Shown one piece after another: positions 28,535-39,027 of a DNA stretch of 64,000 bases. Position numbers and translations under genes: made by a program. The notes beneath the pieces were generated by a model that was not told the origin of the DNA, did not search any database, and saw only the letters and a list, made by a program, of their open reading frames with translations. The stretch's first letter is position 1. Each line of letters opens with the position of its first letter. The DNA comes from Pseudomonas entomophila L48 (GTDB lineage Bacteria > Pseudomonadota > Gammaproteobacteria > Pseudomonadales > Pseudomonadaceae), in contig NC_008027.1 of NCBI RefSeq assembly GCF_000026105.1, forward strand, positions 2,928,501 to 2,992,500, given 5' to 3'.

Positions 28535-29198
28535 CCGCCAGCCCCTTTCGCTCAGGGCCACTGAACGCCGCATGGGCTTTCAGCCATTGAAACAGCGCGA
28601 CACGGTCGAGCCCTGGCCTGTCGTGCAACAACGCCGCGATGCGCCCGGACAATGCGGCACAGGCCTGGCTCGCGCCCGCGCCATCCTGCGTACCGACAAA
28701 GGCGCCGAAGTCGGCCTGGGCGGTGCCCAGCCACGACCATTGGCCGGGCGCGCAACGCGCATCGCCCGTCACCCGTACCACACCGGGATAGCTGGCCGGA
28801 TAAACCGCCGCACCCCGGGCCGGGCTCGATGCACAGAGCAGCACGCCGGCTGCCTGGGCGGCGGCACAGGCCTGGCGCAGCACCGGGCGGTCCTGGTGCA
28901 GCCCCAGGCTCAGGTTGATCACGCTCGCGCCCTCCTCCACCAGCCACAGCAGCGCTGCGGCCACCTGCAGGGCGCTGGTGCTCCATTGTTGGGTAAAGAC
29001 CTGCGCCATCATCAAAGGGACTGCGCCGGCTTCGGCGCGAATGCGTTCGAGCACGGCGCTGCCATGGCCGAGCGCATCCGGCTGGGCCTCACCTTCCTGA
29101 AGCAGGCCGTCTTCCAGCCAGAACCGTCGTGCGGCGAACAACGACTGCCCCACCAGGCAACCGCTGTCGACCACGCCAATGCGCAGCTCACGGGGCAT
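28527..29198 (-). CDS. Small subtilisin-like protease resembling QhpE
   Basis: A 223-residue compact subtilase without signal peptide or propeptide. The catalytic triad is visible as Asp in RIGVVDSGC (about residue 11), His in DALGHGSAVL (about 45) and Ser in GAGASQACAALSGR (about 178), with a standard SVINLSLG strand. A cytosolic minimal subtilase next to an ABC exporter and a flavin monooxygenase fits QhpE, which trims the QhpC leader. ATG 29198 overlaps the end of the ABC gene by 11 bp. Confidence 0.68.
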   Translation of the reverse strand: MPRELRIGVVDSGCLVGQSLFAARRFWLEDGLLQEGEAQPDALGHGSAVLERIRAEAGAVPLMMAQVFTQQWSTSALQVAAALLWLVEEGASVINLSLGLHQDRPVLRQACAAAQAAGVLLCASSPARGAAVYPASYPGVVRVTGDARCAPGQWSWLGTAQADFGAFVGTQDGAGASQACAALSGRIAALLHDRPGLDRVALFQWLKAHAAFSGPERKGLADE

Positions 29199-30915
29199 TG
29201 TCGATGGGCTCCTTGGCAAGCAGCAGGCCGTCACGCAGTTCCAGGTGCAGGTCGGCATCGGCCAGGGTCGAGGCGCGGTGGCTGATGAGGATTCGCGTGC
29301 GGCCGGCGAACAGCTGGTCGATGGCGGCGATCACTTCGCGTTCGGTGGCCTCGTCCACCGCCGAAGTGGCCTCGTCGAGCACCAGGATCGCCGGCTGTTG
29401 CAGCAGCGCGCGGGCGATGGCGATGCGCTGTTTCTGCCCACCTGACAGTTGCTGGCCGCGTTCGCCCAGCAGCCCATCCAAACCCAGCGGCAGGCTTTCC
29501 AGCAAGCTGTCCAGGCGGGTCAGGCGCACCACGTCCAGCAGTTGTGCGCGGGTGGCCTGCGGGGTGCTGTAGGCCAGGTTGTGGGCCAGGGTGCCACGGA
29601 ACAGCACGATGTCCTGGCTGACCACGGCGATGCGCCGCCGCAGGGCTTGCAGGTCAAGCTCGCGCAGGTCTATGCCATCGAGCAGGATGCGCCCCTCCTG
29701 GGGGTCGTAGAACCGTTGCAGCAGGTCGATCAGGGTTGACTTGCCGACGCCCGAGGCGCCGCTGATGGCGATTTTGAGGCCACCCGGCAGGCGCACGTCG
29801 ACGCCCTGGAGCACGCCGCCCTGGCGCTGGTCGTGGACGAACCGCACACGTTCCAGGCGCAGCTCGCCGGGGCCATCGGCGATAGGTCGCGGCGCGGCGG
29901 TTTCCCGCACCGCCAGCGGCTCTCGCTTGAACTCCATGACCCGCCCCAGGCTGACGGCCATGCGCTGCACCGCGACATACAACCCCAGCAGGCTCTGCAC
30001 CGGCCCCACAGCCATGCCCAGGTAGGTGGAGAACGCGATCAGGGCACCCAGCTGCCAGGTGCCCTGGATCACCCACCAACCACCGATCAGAAAGGCGCAG
30101 GCACGGCACCAGGACGTCAGCGTGCCGGGTATCGCCTGGGTCAGGAACTCGGTGAGCTGCACCTTGAGCAGCTGGCTCATGTAGCCCTGCCCCAGGCCCT
30201 CCAGGCGCTCGGCCTCACGCGGTTGCTGGCCGGACGCCTGGATGAACTTCATCGCCGGCAGGGTCTCGACCAGGAACGACGAGACATCCGCCGAGCGCTC
30301 GCGCAGGCTGCGCACTTCCCGTTCGACCTTGCGCCGCATCCAGCGCAGCCACAACACCTCCAGCGGGATCAACAAGGCCAGCAGCAACGAGAGCTGCCAG
30401 GACAGCATCAGCATCAGGGCGACCGCGCCCACCAGCCCGATCAGCGCCGACACCGCCGAGAACAGCGAGTCCACGGCGAAACGCTGGATCTCGGCGACAT
30501 CGCCATCCAGCCGCGACAGGATGTCGCCGGTGCGACGTTGGCCGTAGAAGGTCGGCGACAGTTGCTGCAGGTGCCGGTACAGGTCGTCACGCAGGGCGAA
30601 CAGGATGCGCCCGGACAGCCGGGTGTGCAGGTAGCGGTTGAGACCTGACAGCAGCGTGCCGAACAGGCCGGCGGCGATCATGATCGCCGCCATGTGCCAG
30701 AGCATCTGGTAGTCGCGGGCCAGCAGCCCTTCATCGATCAGGGTCTTGACCAGCCAGGGCTGCACCAGCGCCAGCAACGTTGCCGTGAAAGACAACGCCA
30801 GCAGCACGCCGATGGCCCGCCGTTGCGGCCGTACGAAGCCGTACAGCCAGGCCAGCGCCTGGCGCATCAGCGCAGGGTCGCTCGACTCGATCAGCCGCGA
30901 GAACAATCCTCCCAT
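29188..30915 (-). CDS. ABC exporter (fused permease-ATPase) resembling QhpF
   Basis: A 575-residue half-transporter. Residues about 30-310 hold six membrane helices of the type I exporter fold, and residues about 340-575 the nucleotide-binding domain with Walker A GASGVGKST, signature LSGGQKQR and Walker B ILVLDEATSAVDE. In the Qhp system QhpF exports the processed gamma subunit. The regulator gene ends 3 bp upstream, so it shares its transcript; the protease overlaps its 3' end. Confidence 0.72.
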   Translation of the reverse strand: MGGLFSRLIESSDPALMRQALAWLYGFVRPQRRAIGVLLALSFTATLLALVQPWLVKTLIDEGLLARDYQMLWHMAAIMIAAGLFGTLLSGLNRYLHTRLSGRILFALRDDLYRHLQQLSPTFYGQRRTGDILSRLDGDVAEIQRFAVDSLFSAVSALIGLVGAVALMLMLSWQLSLLLALLIPLEVLWLRWMRRKVEREVRSLRERSADVSSFLVETLPAMKFIQASGQQPREAERLEGLGQGYMSQLLKVQLTEFLTQAIPGTLTSWCRACAFLIGGWWVIQGTWQLGALIAFSTYLGMAVGPVQSLLGLYVAVQRMAVSLGRVMEFKREPLAVRETAAPRPIADGPGELRLERVRFVHDQRQGGVLQGVDVRLPGGLKIAISGASGVGKSTLIDLLQRFYDPQEGRILLDGIDLRELDLQALRRRIAVVSQDIVLFRGTLAHNLAYSTPQATRAQLLDVVRLTRLDSLLESLPLGLDGLLGERGQQLSGGQKQRIAIARALLQQPAILVLDEATSAVDEATEREVIAAIDQLFAGRTRILISHRASTLADADLHLELRDGLLLAKEPIDNAP

Positions 30916-30918
30916 CGC

Positions 30919-32832
<1,914 letters not shown>

Positions 32833-32968
32833 TGCGTGCTCCAGTTGTGCCCGGGTCAGGCCGGGCAACGGGCATCGGTTTTTTCGGCAGTGTGCGTCAG
32901 AAATGTTCGGGCGTCATCAGGTGCATGTCGCAAGAGTCGCGTTGGCCATGCGATCGGGCGCCGCCCGC

Positions 32969-33060
32969 GCGGCGCATCGCGGATAAATCCGCTCCTACAT
33001 CGGTGCATGGCAGGCCCGAAACAAACCTGTAGGAGCGGATTCATCCGCGATGCGCCGCGT
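32969..33060. repeat. Inverted REP pair, GTAGGAGCGGATTCATCC class
   Basis: GGCGCATCGCGGATAAATCC and a reverse-complement partner ending GGATTCATCCGCGATGCGCC, with about 40 bp between. One copy has an A for T change (ATAAATCC). Confidence 0.85.
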
Positions 33061-33220
33061 AGACGGCGCTCGGTCTCACAGGCGCAAGAAAACTATCCAC
33101 GGACACTAGCCCCATTCCCCAATGCTGGGTCTACCCGCCCACCTGCACTACCAGCCACGAACATTCAACAGACCACTGAAACCCTTGTCCCAGAGCCTCT
33201 GATAAAGCCTGCCAAAAACC

Positions 33221-33236
33221 TGGCACAACTGTTGCC
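33221..33236 (+). promoter_or_regulatory. Candidate sigma-54 promoter of the curli structural operon
   Basis: TGGCACAACTGTTGCC matches the -24/-12 pattern TGGCACG-N4-TTGCW with the exact 10-bp spacing between GG and GC. Predicted transcription start is near 33247, about 44 bp before the ATG at 33291. A similar site precedes the secretion operon (61119). Confidence 0.62.
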
Positions 33237-33290
33237 GATCCCTCCCCAGACGCCCCATCCCCTGGGCCCGTTCGCAGGAGGAAGCGAGTC

Positions 33291-34637
33291 ATGCACCGAC
33301 CCAAACCCCATCCGCTGGCCGTGGCGATCTTCGCCGGCCTGCTCCAGCTCCCGGCCCAGGCTGCGCTGTACGCGGTCGACAGCGGGCCCTACACCCTACC
33401 CAACGGCAAGTTCCCGGCCTGGTTCCAGGACAGCCATGGCCGCACCCTCGACCTGTGCCTGACCAAGGCCGTGAGCTCGCGGGTGGCCGGTGCCCCCGGC
33501 GCGCCGTCGTACATGTGCACGCTGCTGCCCACCCCCGGGGTGTTCGACGACACCCAGCCCATCGTCTTCCCCAGCAACTTCCCCGACGAAGCGTTCTGGT
33601 TCACCGCCGACGCCGCGCTCGTCGAAGCCGCCCGCGGCATCGACCTGGGCTACGTCTCGGCCATCGAGGCGGCGTTCAGCGCCGAAGAGCCGGTGGATGG
33701 CGACCAGGTCAGCTTCGCCCGGGTGCGCATCCGCGTCGATGTGCCGGTGGCCGGCACCTACGTGATCACCCACCCCTATGGCGTGGAGGTGTTCGACGTA
33801 CAGACCCCGGGGCGCCGGGCGATCAACATGACCCGAGATATCGGCATCGGCTCGCCGGGCGACCATACCGGCGCACTCAAAGGCGATATCGGGCCGTTCC
33901 TGCGCAGCGTCAACGGCCCCTATACCGAAACCAACCCCACTAACGGCGCGAGCGAGCGCTTCGTCGGCGACCCGAACCTGTCGGAGCCGGTCACCGGCAG
34001 CCCGTTCAACACCAACTTCGTGCGCATCGAGGGCCCCAATGGCCTGGACCTGCGCACCGAACTGTTCGCGGTGTCCGGCAAGCTGTCCACGGTCACCCGC
34101 CCCACCCCGCTGATCCCGCAGCGCAGCACCTATTCGCGGCACACCGAGAACGGCGACCTGCGCGCCCAGCAGGACGTGTTCGTGATGGCGCCCCCGGCGC
34201 CGGCCACGGTGACGCTGTCCAGCCAGAACCCGGCGCTGCCCCTGGCTGAAGCCAACGGCACCGGCGCCTGGTACGCACAGTCGGTGCTCAACCCGACCCT
34301 GCCGCTGACCCTGCAGGTGACCGCCGACAACAGCCTGGCCATCGCCAGCAGCACGCCGACCACGGCGCCAATGCCGCTGACCGACCTGGTGGTGATCAGC
34401 CGCGCCGAGTACAGCCTGGCCAGCGGCCAGCTGACCCTGGTGGCCAGCAGCAGCGACGAGACCAGCCCGCCCGCGCTCACCGCCCGCACCGGCAACGGCA
34501 CCCTGATCGGCAGCCTGAGCGGCAACGGCGCGGTGAAAACACTGACCACCGGGCTGTCGCCCATTCCGCCGGCCAAGGTGCAGGTCACCAGCGCCAACGG
34601 CGGCAGCGACAGCGAAGACGTGGTGCTGGTGCCATGA
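33291..34637 (+). CDS. Secreted protein of unknown function, first gene of the curli operon
   Basis: A 448-residue protein with a signal peptide (LLQLPAQAALYAV, cleavage near residue 24). Residues about 25-270 are clearly paralogous to the N-terminal half of the next gene product; shared landmarks are DSGPYTLPNG, GAPGAPSYMCTLLP, PGVFDD, ITHPYGVEVFDV and RRAINMTRDIGIG. Residues 275-448 are Thr/Ala/Pro-rich beta-like sequence without a recognised domain. AGGAGGAAGCGAGTC precedes the ATG. Co-transcription with csgB and csgA suggests a role in the fibre or cell surface; function is unknown. Confidence 0.82.
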   Translation: MHRPKPHPLAVAIFAGLLQLPAQAALYAVDSGPYTLPNGKFPAWFQDSHGRTLDLCLTKAVSSRVAGAPGAPSYMCTLLPTPGVFDDTQPIVFPSNFPDEAFWFTADAALVEAARGIDLGYVSAIEAAFSAEEPVDGDQVSFARVRIRVDVPVAGTYVITHPYGVEVFDVQTPGRRAINMTRDIGIGSPGDHTGALKGDIGPFLRSVNGPYTETNPTNGASERFVGDPNLSEPVTGSPFNTNFVRIEGPNGLDLRTELFAVSGKLSTVTRPTPLIPQRSTYSRHTENGDLRAQQDVFVMAPPAPATVTLSSQNPALPLAEANGTGAWYAQSVLNPTLPLTLQVTADNSLAIASSTPTTAPMPLTDLVVISRAEYSLASGQLTLVASSSDETSPPALTARTGNGTLIGSLSGNGAVKTLTTGLSPIPPAKVQVTSANGGSDSEDVVLVP

Positions 34638-34657
34638 ACAGATTCCTGGGAGGCAGC

Positions 34658-36898
34658 ATGAACATCTGGTCACGCCGGGCGCTGTGCGCCGCCGGTTTCA
34701 CCCTCTCCGTGAGCAGCGCCGCCTGGGCCGCGCTGACCGAGGTCGACCCGGGCCCCTACACCTTCGCCACCGGGGGCTACCCCATGTGGTACAAGGACGC
34801 CACCAACCTGTCGCTGGAGCTGTGCCAGTCGCGCGCCACCAGCACCCGTGCCCCGGGTGCGCCCGGGGCGCCGGCCTATCTGTGCACCCTGCTGCCCGAG
34901 CCCGGCGTCTATGACGATGCCCTGCCGCTGGTGTTCCCCGACAACTGGCCGCCGGAGATGTTCTGGTTCCTCGCCGAGACCGAGATCCCGGCGGTGGGCA
35001 ACAGCGGCTATGAGCTGGAGGTCTATGTCGCCGGACTGGAAGCGGCCTTCGCCGCCGAAAACCCGGTCGACGGCGACCAGCAGAGCTTCGCCCGCATTCG
35101 CATCCGCGCCTCGATACCGCAAGCCGGCACCTACACCATCACCCACCCCTACGGCGTGGAGACCGTCACCGTCGCCGCCAACCAGGTGGGCCGCCGCGCC
35201 ATCAACATCACCCGCGACATCGGCATCGGCGCCCCCGGCAACTTCAGCGGCGCGCTGAACGGCAACCTCGGCCCATTCCTGCGCGGGGTCGGCGGCCCTT
35301 ATACCGCGGTCAACCCCGACACCGGCGCCACCGAGACCTTCATCGGCGACCCGAACATCACCGAAGCGGTGACCGGCAGCCCGAACAACACCAACTTCGT
35401 GCGCATCCAGGGGCCGGCCGGGACGATCCAGACCAATGTCTTCACGGTCTCCGGCAAAGTCCTCGACGCCCGCCTGCAGACCCCGGTGCAACTCGAACGC
35501 GCCACCTACCAACGCAATGGCGCCGGTACCCGCGTCGAGGTGTTCGCCAAGGCCCCGAACAACGCCAGCCTGTGCCTGCGCAATGGCCTGGCACTGGTCG
35601 GCTCGCCGCCCTCTCCGTGCCAGTTCAGCCTGCTCGCCGACAACAACGGGTTGTTCTTCAGCCAACAGCTGAGCCAGGCGGTACCGCCGTCGGTGGTGGT
35701 GGTCACCGCCAGCGACCCCACCGGCACCACACGCCCGACGGCACTGTCGAGCAAACTCAGCGATGCAGTGCGGGTCACCAACGCACGCTACGACTGGGCC
35801 ACCAAACGGTTACTGATCGAAGCCCGTTCCAGCGACGAAGTGCTGGTGCCCGACCTGCTGGTACAGGGCTTCGGCCGCATGTCCAAGTCTGGTGTGCAGC
35901 AGAGCCTGACGGTCAACGACCTGGCCCAGCCGCCGGCCAGCATCACCGTCAAGTCCGCCCACGGCGGCATGGACGTGGAACCTGTGGTGGTGGTTGGCAA
36001 CGCCCCGGTGCAAGCCGCCAACCAGCCACCCGTGGCCCAGGCCGACAGCGGCGCCACCAGTGTCGGGGTGCCCATCACCCTCAACCTGCTGGCCAACGAC
36101 AGTGATCCCGATGGCAATGTGCCGCTGAGCATCAGCGACCTCACCCAGCCCGGTACCGGCCTGGGTGGCGTGGTGCTGAACGGCACCACCGCGGTGACCT
36201 ACACCCCACCAGCCGGAGCCACCACGCCGCTGGTAGCCACCTTCAGCTACCGTGCCATGGACGCCAAGGGCCTGAAGTCGACCCCGGCGACGGTGACCGT
36301 CAACGTGGCGCCCAACCAGCCGCCGACCGCGGTGGCCGACAGCGCCGCCACCCTCGGCGTGCCACTGACCATCAACGCCCTGGCCAACGACACCGACCCG
36401 GAAGGCAACCTGCCGCTGGCCATCGCCAGCGTCACCCAGCCGACCCCGGCCGGTCGCGGCACCGTCAGTACCGACGGCAGCGTGATCACCTACACGCCAC
36501 CGGCCACGGTCACCGCGGCATTCACCACCAGCTTCAGCTACGTCGCCCGGGATGCCCTCGGTGCGTTGTCCAGCCCCGGCACGGTCACCGTGCAGGTGTC
36601 GCCACGGCCCGCCCAGGAGACCTTCGCGGTCACCGCGGCCACGGTCACGGCGCGCTCGAACAACCGCTACAACTGGGACATCAGCGGCACTTCGTCGGTG
36701 ACCACAGGCAACACCATCACGGTGCGGGTGACCACCACCACCGGCGTGCAAACCCTGGGCACCACCACCGTGCCGGTGACCGGCCGCTGGCGCCTGGCGG
36801 TGAGCAACAGCACCACGGCGATTCCGACCGCCAACCCGACGGCGACGGTGACCAGCAGCCAGGGCACCACGCGCACCGTCAACGTGACCGTGCAATAG
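34658..36898 (+). CDS. Secreted protein of unknown function with two Ig/cadherin-like repeats
   Basis: A 746-residue paralogue of the preceding protein with a C-terminal extension. Signal peptide about residues 1-24 (SVSSAAWAALTEV). Residues 25-270 carry the shared domain (GAPGAPAYLCTLLPEPGVYD). Two tandem domains of about 97 residues follow near 450-550 and 550-645; both contain NQPP, LLANDSDPDGN or ALANDTDPEGN, and YTPPA, typical of Big_9/cadherin-like surface domains. ATG 34658 has GGGAGG upstream; an in-frame ATG at 34634 overlaps the previous stop and is the alternative. Confidence 0.8.
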   Translation: MNIWSRRALCAAGFTLSVSSAAWAALTEVDPGPYTFATGGYPMWYKDATNLSLELCQSRATSTRAPGAPGAPAYLCTLLPEPGVYDDALPLVFPDNWPPEMFWFLAETEIPAVGNSGYELEVYVAGLEAAFAAENPVDGDQQSFARIRIRASIPQAGTYTITHPYGVETVTVAANQVGRRAINITRDIGIGAPGNFSGALNGNLGPFLRGVGGPYTAVNPDTGATETFIGDPNITEAVTGSPNNTNFVRIQGPAGTIQTNVFTVSGKVLDARLQTPVQLERATYQRNGAGTRVEVFAKAPNNASLCLRNGLALVGSPPSPCQFSLLADNNGLFFSQQLSQAVPPSVVVVTASDPTGTTRPTALSSKLSDAVRVTNARYDWATKRLLIEARSSDEVLVPDLLVQGFGRMSKSGVQQSLTVNDLAQPPASITVKSAHGGMDVEPVVVVGNAPVQAANQPPVAQADSGATSVGVPITLNLLANDSDPDGNVPLSISDLTQPGTGLGGVVLNGTTAVTYTPPAGATTPLVATFSYRAMDAKGLKSTPATVTVNVAPNQPPTAVADSAATLGVPLTINALANDTDPEGNLPLAIASVTQPTPAGRGTVSTDGSVITYTPPATVTAAFTTSFSYVARDALGALSSPGTVTVQVSPRPAQETFAVTAATVTARSNNRYNWDISGTSSVTTGNTITVRVTTTTGVQTLGTTTVPVTGRWRLAVSNSTTAIPTANPTATVTSSQGTTRTVNVTVQ

Positions 36899-36913
36899 GC
36901 CAGGGAGAACGCC

Positions 36914-37384
36914 ATGCCACGCCTGCCCACCCTGTTGCTGTGCCTGGCCCTCATCGGCCAGGCACACGCCGACGACCTGATGGACAACGCCGACCTCGCA
37001 GCCGGCAACGACCTCGGCGAGCCGCTGCTGGTGCGCCTGCTGCCGGTGGGCAGTGGCCAGGCGGCAGTGATCGAACAACAGGGCAACGGCAACCGCGCGG
37101 CCCTCGACCAGAACGGCCAGGCCCTGCTGGGCCGCATCGTCCAGGCCGGGGGCGCGCAGGAAGCCTACATCCTGCAGGAAGGCAGCGACCTGATGGCCAC
37201 GATCAGCCAGCAGGGCTACGGCAACAGCGCGACGATCCGCCAGAGCGGCAGCGGCAACAGCGCCGCCATCGAGCAGATCGGCAACCAGAACAGCGCCACC
37301 ATCGACCAGCGCGGCACGGGGCTGAACAGCAGCGTGACCCAGGCCGGCAATGGCCAGCACATCCACATCACCCAATACCGTTAG
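36914..37384 (+). CDS. csgB: CsgB-like curlin nucleator
   Basis: A 156-residue secreted protein with signal peptide LLLCLALIGQAHA and about five curlin repeats of the pattern S/A-x5-Q-x-G-x-G-N-x-A, for example AAVIEQQGNGNRAALDQ and ATIRQSGSGNSAAIEQ. Size and position before the large curlin match CsgB, which seeds fibre growth on the outer membrane. The C-terminal repeat ends HIHITQYR. It starts 15 bp after the previous stop and ends 19 bp before csgA. Confidence 0.87.
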   Translation: MPRLPTLLLCLALIGQAHADDLMDNADLAAGNDLGEPLLVRLLPVGSGQAAVIEQQGNGNRAALDQNGQALLGRIVQAGGAQEAYILQEGSDLMATISQQGYGNSATIRQSGSGNSAAIEQIGNQNSATIDQRGTGLNSSVTQAGNGQHIHITQYR

Positions 37385-37403
37385 CAGACCTGGAGGCACC
37401 ACC

Positions 37404-38849
37404 ATGAACAAGCTCGCCCCCCTGAGCGCCGCCATTGTCCTGGCCCTGGCCGGCCAGGCCATGGCCGCCGACAGCAGCTCGACCCAGAACCAGCAGGGCA
37501 ACAAGAACATCGCCGAAGTGAAACAGACCCTGGCGCCGTTCGCCTCGGCCACCCAGGACCAGACCGGCCACGACCACAACCACATGGCCGTGCAGGACAG
37601 CAGCACCAGCCACATCCAGCAAGGCGCCAGCGGCGCGTTCAACGCCGGCTACGCCGAGCAGTTGTTCGAAAACGGCAGCCAGATCACCCAGCAGGCCGGC
37701 GGCACCCTCAACGACGCCTTCGCCAGCCAGTCGGTGGGCGAGAACAACCAGGCCCTGCAGGTGCAGGACGGCACGGGCAATCATTCGATCATCTGGCAGG
37801 ACACCCAGCTGGGCAGCCAGGCCACCACCTTGCAGTCGGGCCAGCGCAACGACGCCACCGTCGAGCAGTTGTTCGGCGGCAGCAACAACAAGAGCCTGGT
37901 CATGCAGGCCGGCAGCGACAACCAGGCGGCCGCCGAGCACCTGACCCACAACAACGGCGATATCGCCATCTACCAGGACGGCAAGCAGAACTGGGCCTAC
38001 GGCGACCAGCGCGACGGCCTGGGCGGCACCATCGGCATCAGCCAGTACGGCACCGGGCACTCGGTGGAGGTATGGCAGGACAACCAGGCCGCCAGCCAGG
38101 CCAACGTCTACCAGACCGGGCAGCTCAACGAGGGTTACATCGACCAGAGTTTCGGCCAGGGCAACAGTGCCAGCCTGAGCCAGAATGGGCGGGCCAACGC
38201 CAGCTGGTCGGACCAGTTCGAGAGCAACCAGTCGGTGACCAGCATCAGCCAGACTGGCAACAACAACCTGCACTTCACCTACCAGACCGGCGACAACCAC
38301 AGCCTGAGCATCGATACCACAGGCAACGGCAACAAGATCATGGCCAGCAACTGGAAGGGCGATAAGTCTGGCGGGCAGTTCGGCGACAGCCAACGGGCGG
38401 TGGTCAACCAGGCGGGCAATGGCAACAGTGTCAACTTCGAGCAGAAAGGCAGCAGCCAACTGGCCCGCTTGAACCAGAACGGCAACCGCAACCAGATGGA
38501 GACCAAACAGGCCGACAGCAACAACGAGCTGTACTTCGAGCAGAACGGCAGCGACAACCTGCTGATCGCCGACCAGCGGGGCAGCGGGAACTATGCCGAG
38601 GGCGTGGCAGCCGGCAATGGCGGCACCGTGACCCTGGATCAATCGGGCAGTGGCAACCAGAGCTTCACCTACCAGCTCTATGGCAGTGGCAACCAGGCGA
38701 CCGTGAAGCAGGCCGACGGGGTCAATGTCGCCTATGTGACCCAGGGCGGTAATGGCAACCAGGCGTTTGTCGACCAGAGCGGGGCCAGTCAGACAGCGAC
38801 CATTACCCAGTTCGGCAATACCAACATGGCGACTGTTACGCAGCAGTGA
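37404..38849 (+). CDS. csgA: CsgA-like major curlin with greatly expanded repeat region
   Basis: A 481-residue amyloid subunit, about three times E. coli CsgA (151). A signal peptide (LALAGQAMAADS) is followed by roughly twenty Gln/Asn/Gly-rich curlin repeats from about residue 24 to the end, for example SISQTGNNNLHFTYQTGDNH and AVVNQAGNGNSVNFEQ. ATG 37404 follows GGAGGCACC. No csgC or csgD is adjacent. Last gene of the rightward operon; a terminator-like hairpin follows. Confidence 0.88.
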   Translation: MNKLAPLSAAIVLALAGQAMAADSSSTQNQQGNKNIAEVKQTLAPFASATQDQTGHDHNHMAVQDSSTSHIQQGASGAFNAGYAEQLFENGSQITQQAGGTLNDAFASQSVGENNQALQVQDGTGNHSIIWQDTQLGSQATTLQSGQRNDATVEQLFGGSNNKSLVMQAGSDNQAAAEHLTHNNGDIAIYQDGKQNWAYGDQRDGLGGTIGISQYGTGHSVEVWQDNQAASQANVYQTGQLNEGYIDQSFGQGNSASLSQNGRANASWSDQFESNQSVTSISQTGNNNLHFTYQTGDNHSLSIDTTGNGNKIMASNWKGDKSGGQFGDSQRAVVNQAGNGNSVNFEQKGSSQLARLNQNGNRNQMETKQADSNNELYFEQNGSDNLLIADQRGSGNYAEGVAAGNGGTVTLDQSGSGNQSFTYQLYGSGNQATVKQADGVNVAYVTQGGNGNQAFVDQSGASQTATITQFGNTNMATVTQQ

Positions 38850-38864
38850 TCTTCTCCCCCTTGG

Positions 38865-38903
38865 ACCGCAGTGCCCGGGTTTCCTGGTGCTGCGGTTCTT
38901 TCT
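38865..38903 (+). terminator. Terminator-like hairpin after csgA
   Basis: ACCGCAG (38865-38871) pairs with CTGCGGT (38889-38895) and is followed by TCTTTCTT. It lies 16 bp after the csgA stop. Confidence 0.65.
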
Positions 38904-38950
38904 TCACAGGGTTCGTCGGGCGCGTTGCAGCGGTCTTGGGATCGAGCGCC

Positions 38951-38977
38951 GCTCGCGGATGAATCCGCTCCTACAGG
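38951..38977. repeat. Single REP element, GTAGGAGCGGATTCATCC class
   Basis: One copy of the element (GCTCGCGGATGAATCCGC then TCCTACAGG) between csgA and alkB; no inverted partner within 150 bp. Confidence 0.75.
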
Positions 38978-39027
38978 TTTTCAACCACCCGCTATACAAT
39001 CGCCCAACCCAGCCAATCCTCCAGACC

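Larger units (their letters stand above)
32833..33290. other. Intergenic region between sigma-54 activator and curli operon
   Basis: This 458-bp region divides a leftward and a rightward operon. From left to right it holds the activator's upstream sequence, a REP pair (32969-33060), a candidate enhancer half-site TTCCCC-N6-GGG (33115-33129), a candidate sigma-54 promoter (33221-33236) and a strong ribosome site, AGGAGG, before the ATG at 33291. No gene is visible in it. Confidence 0.6.

Noticed and set aside
33291..36898. Considered as the missing TpsA exoprotein of the TpsB at 47.6-49.2 kb
   Set aside because: No haemagglutination (TPS) domain near the N-terminus of either protein, both are far too short for PdtA, and they are transcribed with curlins.
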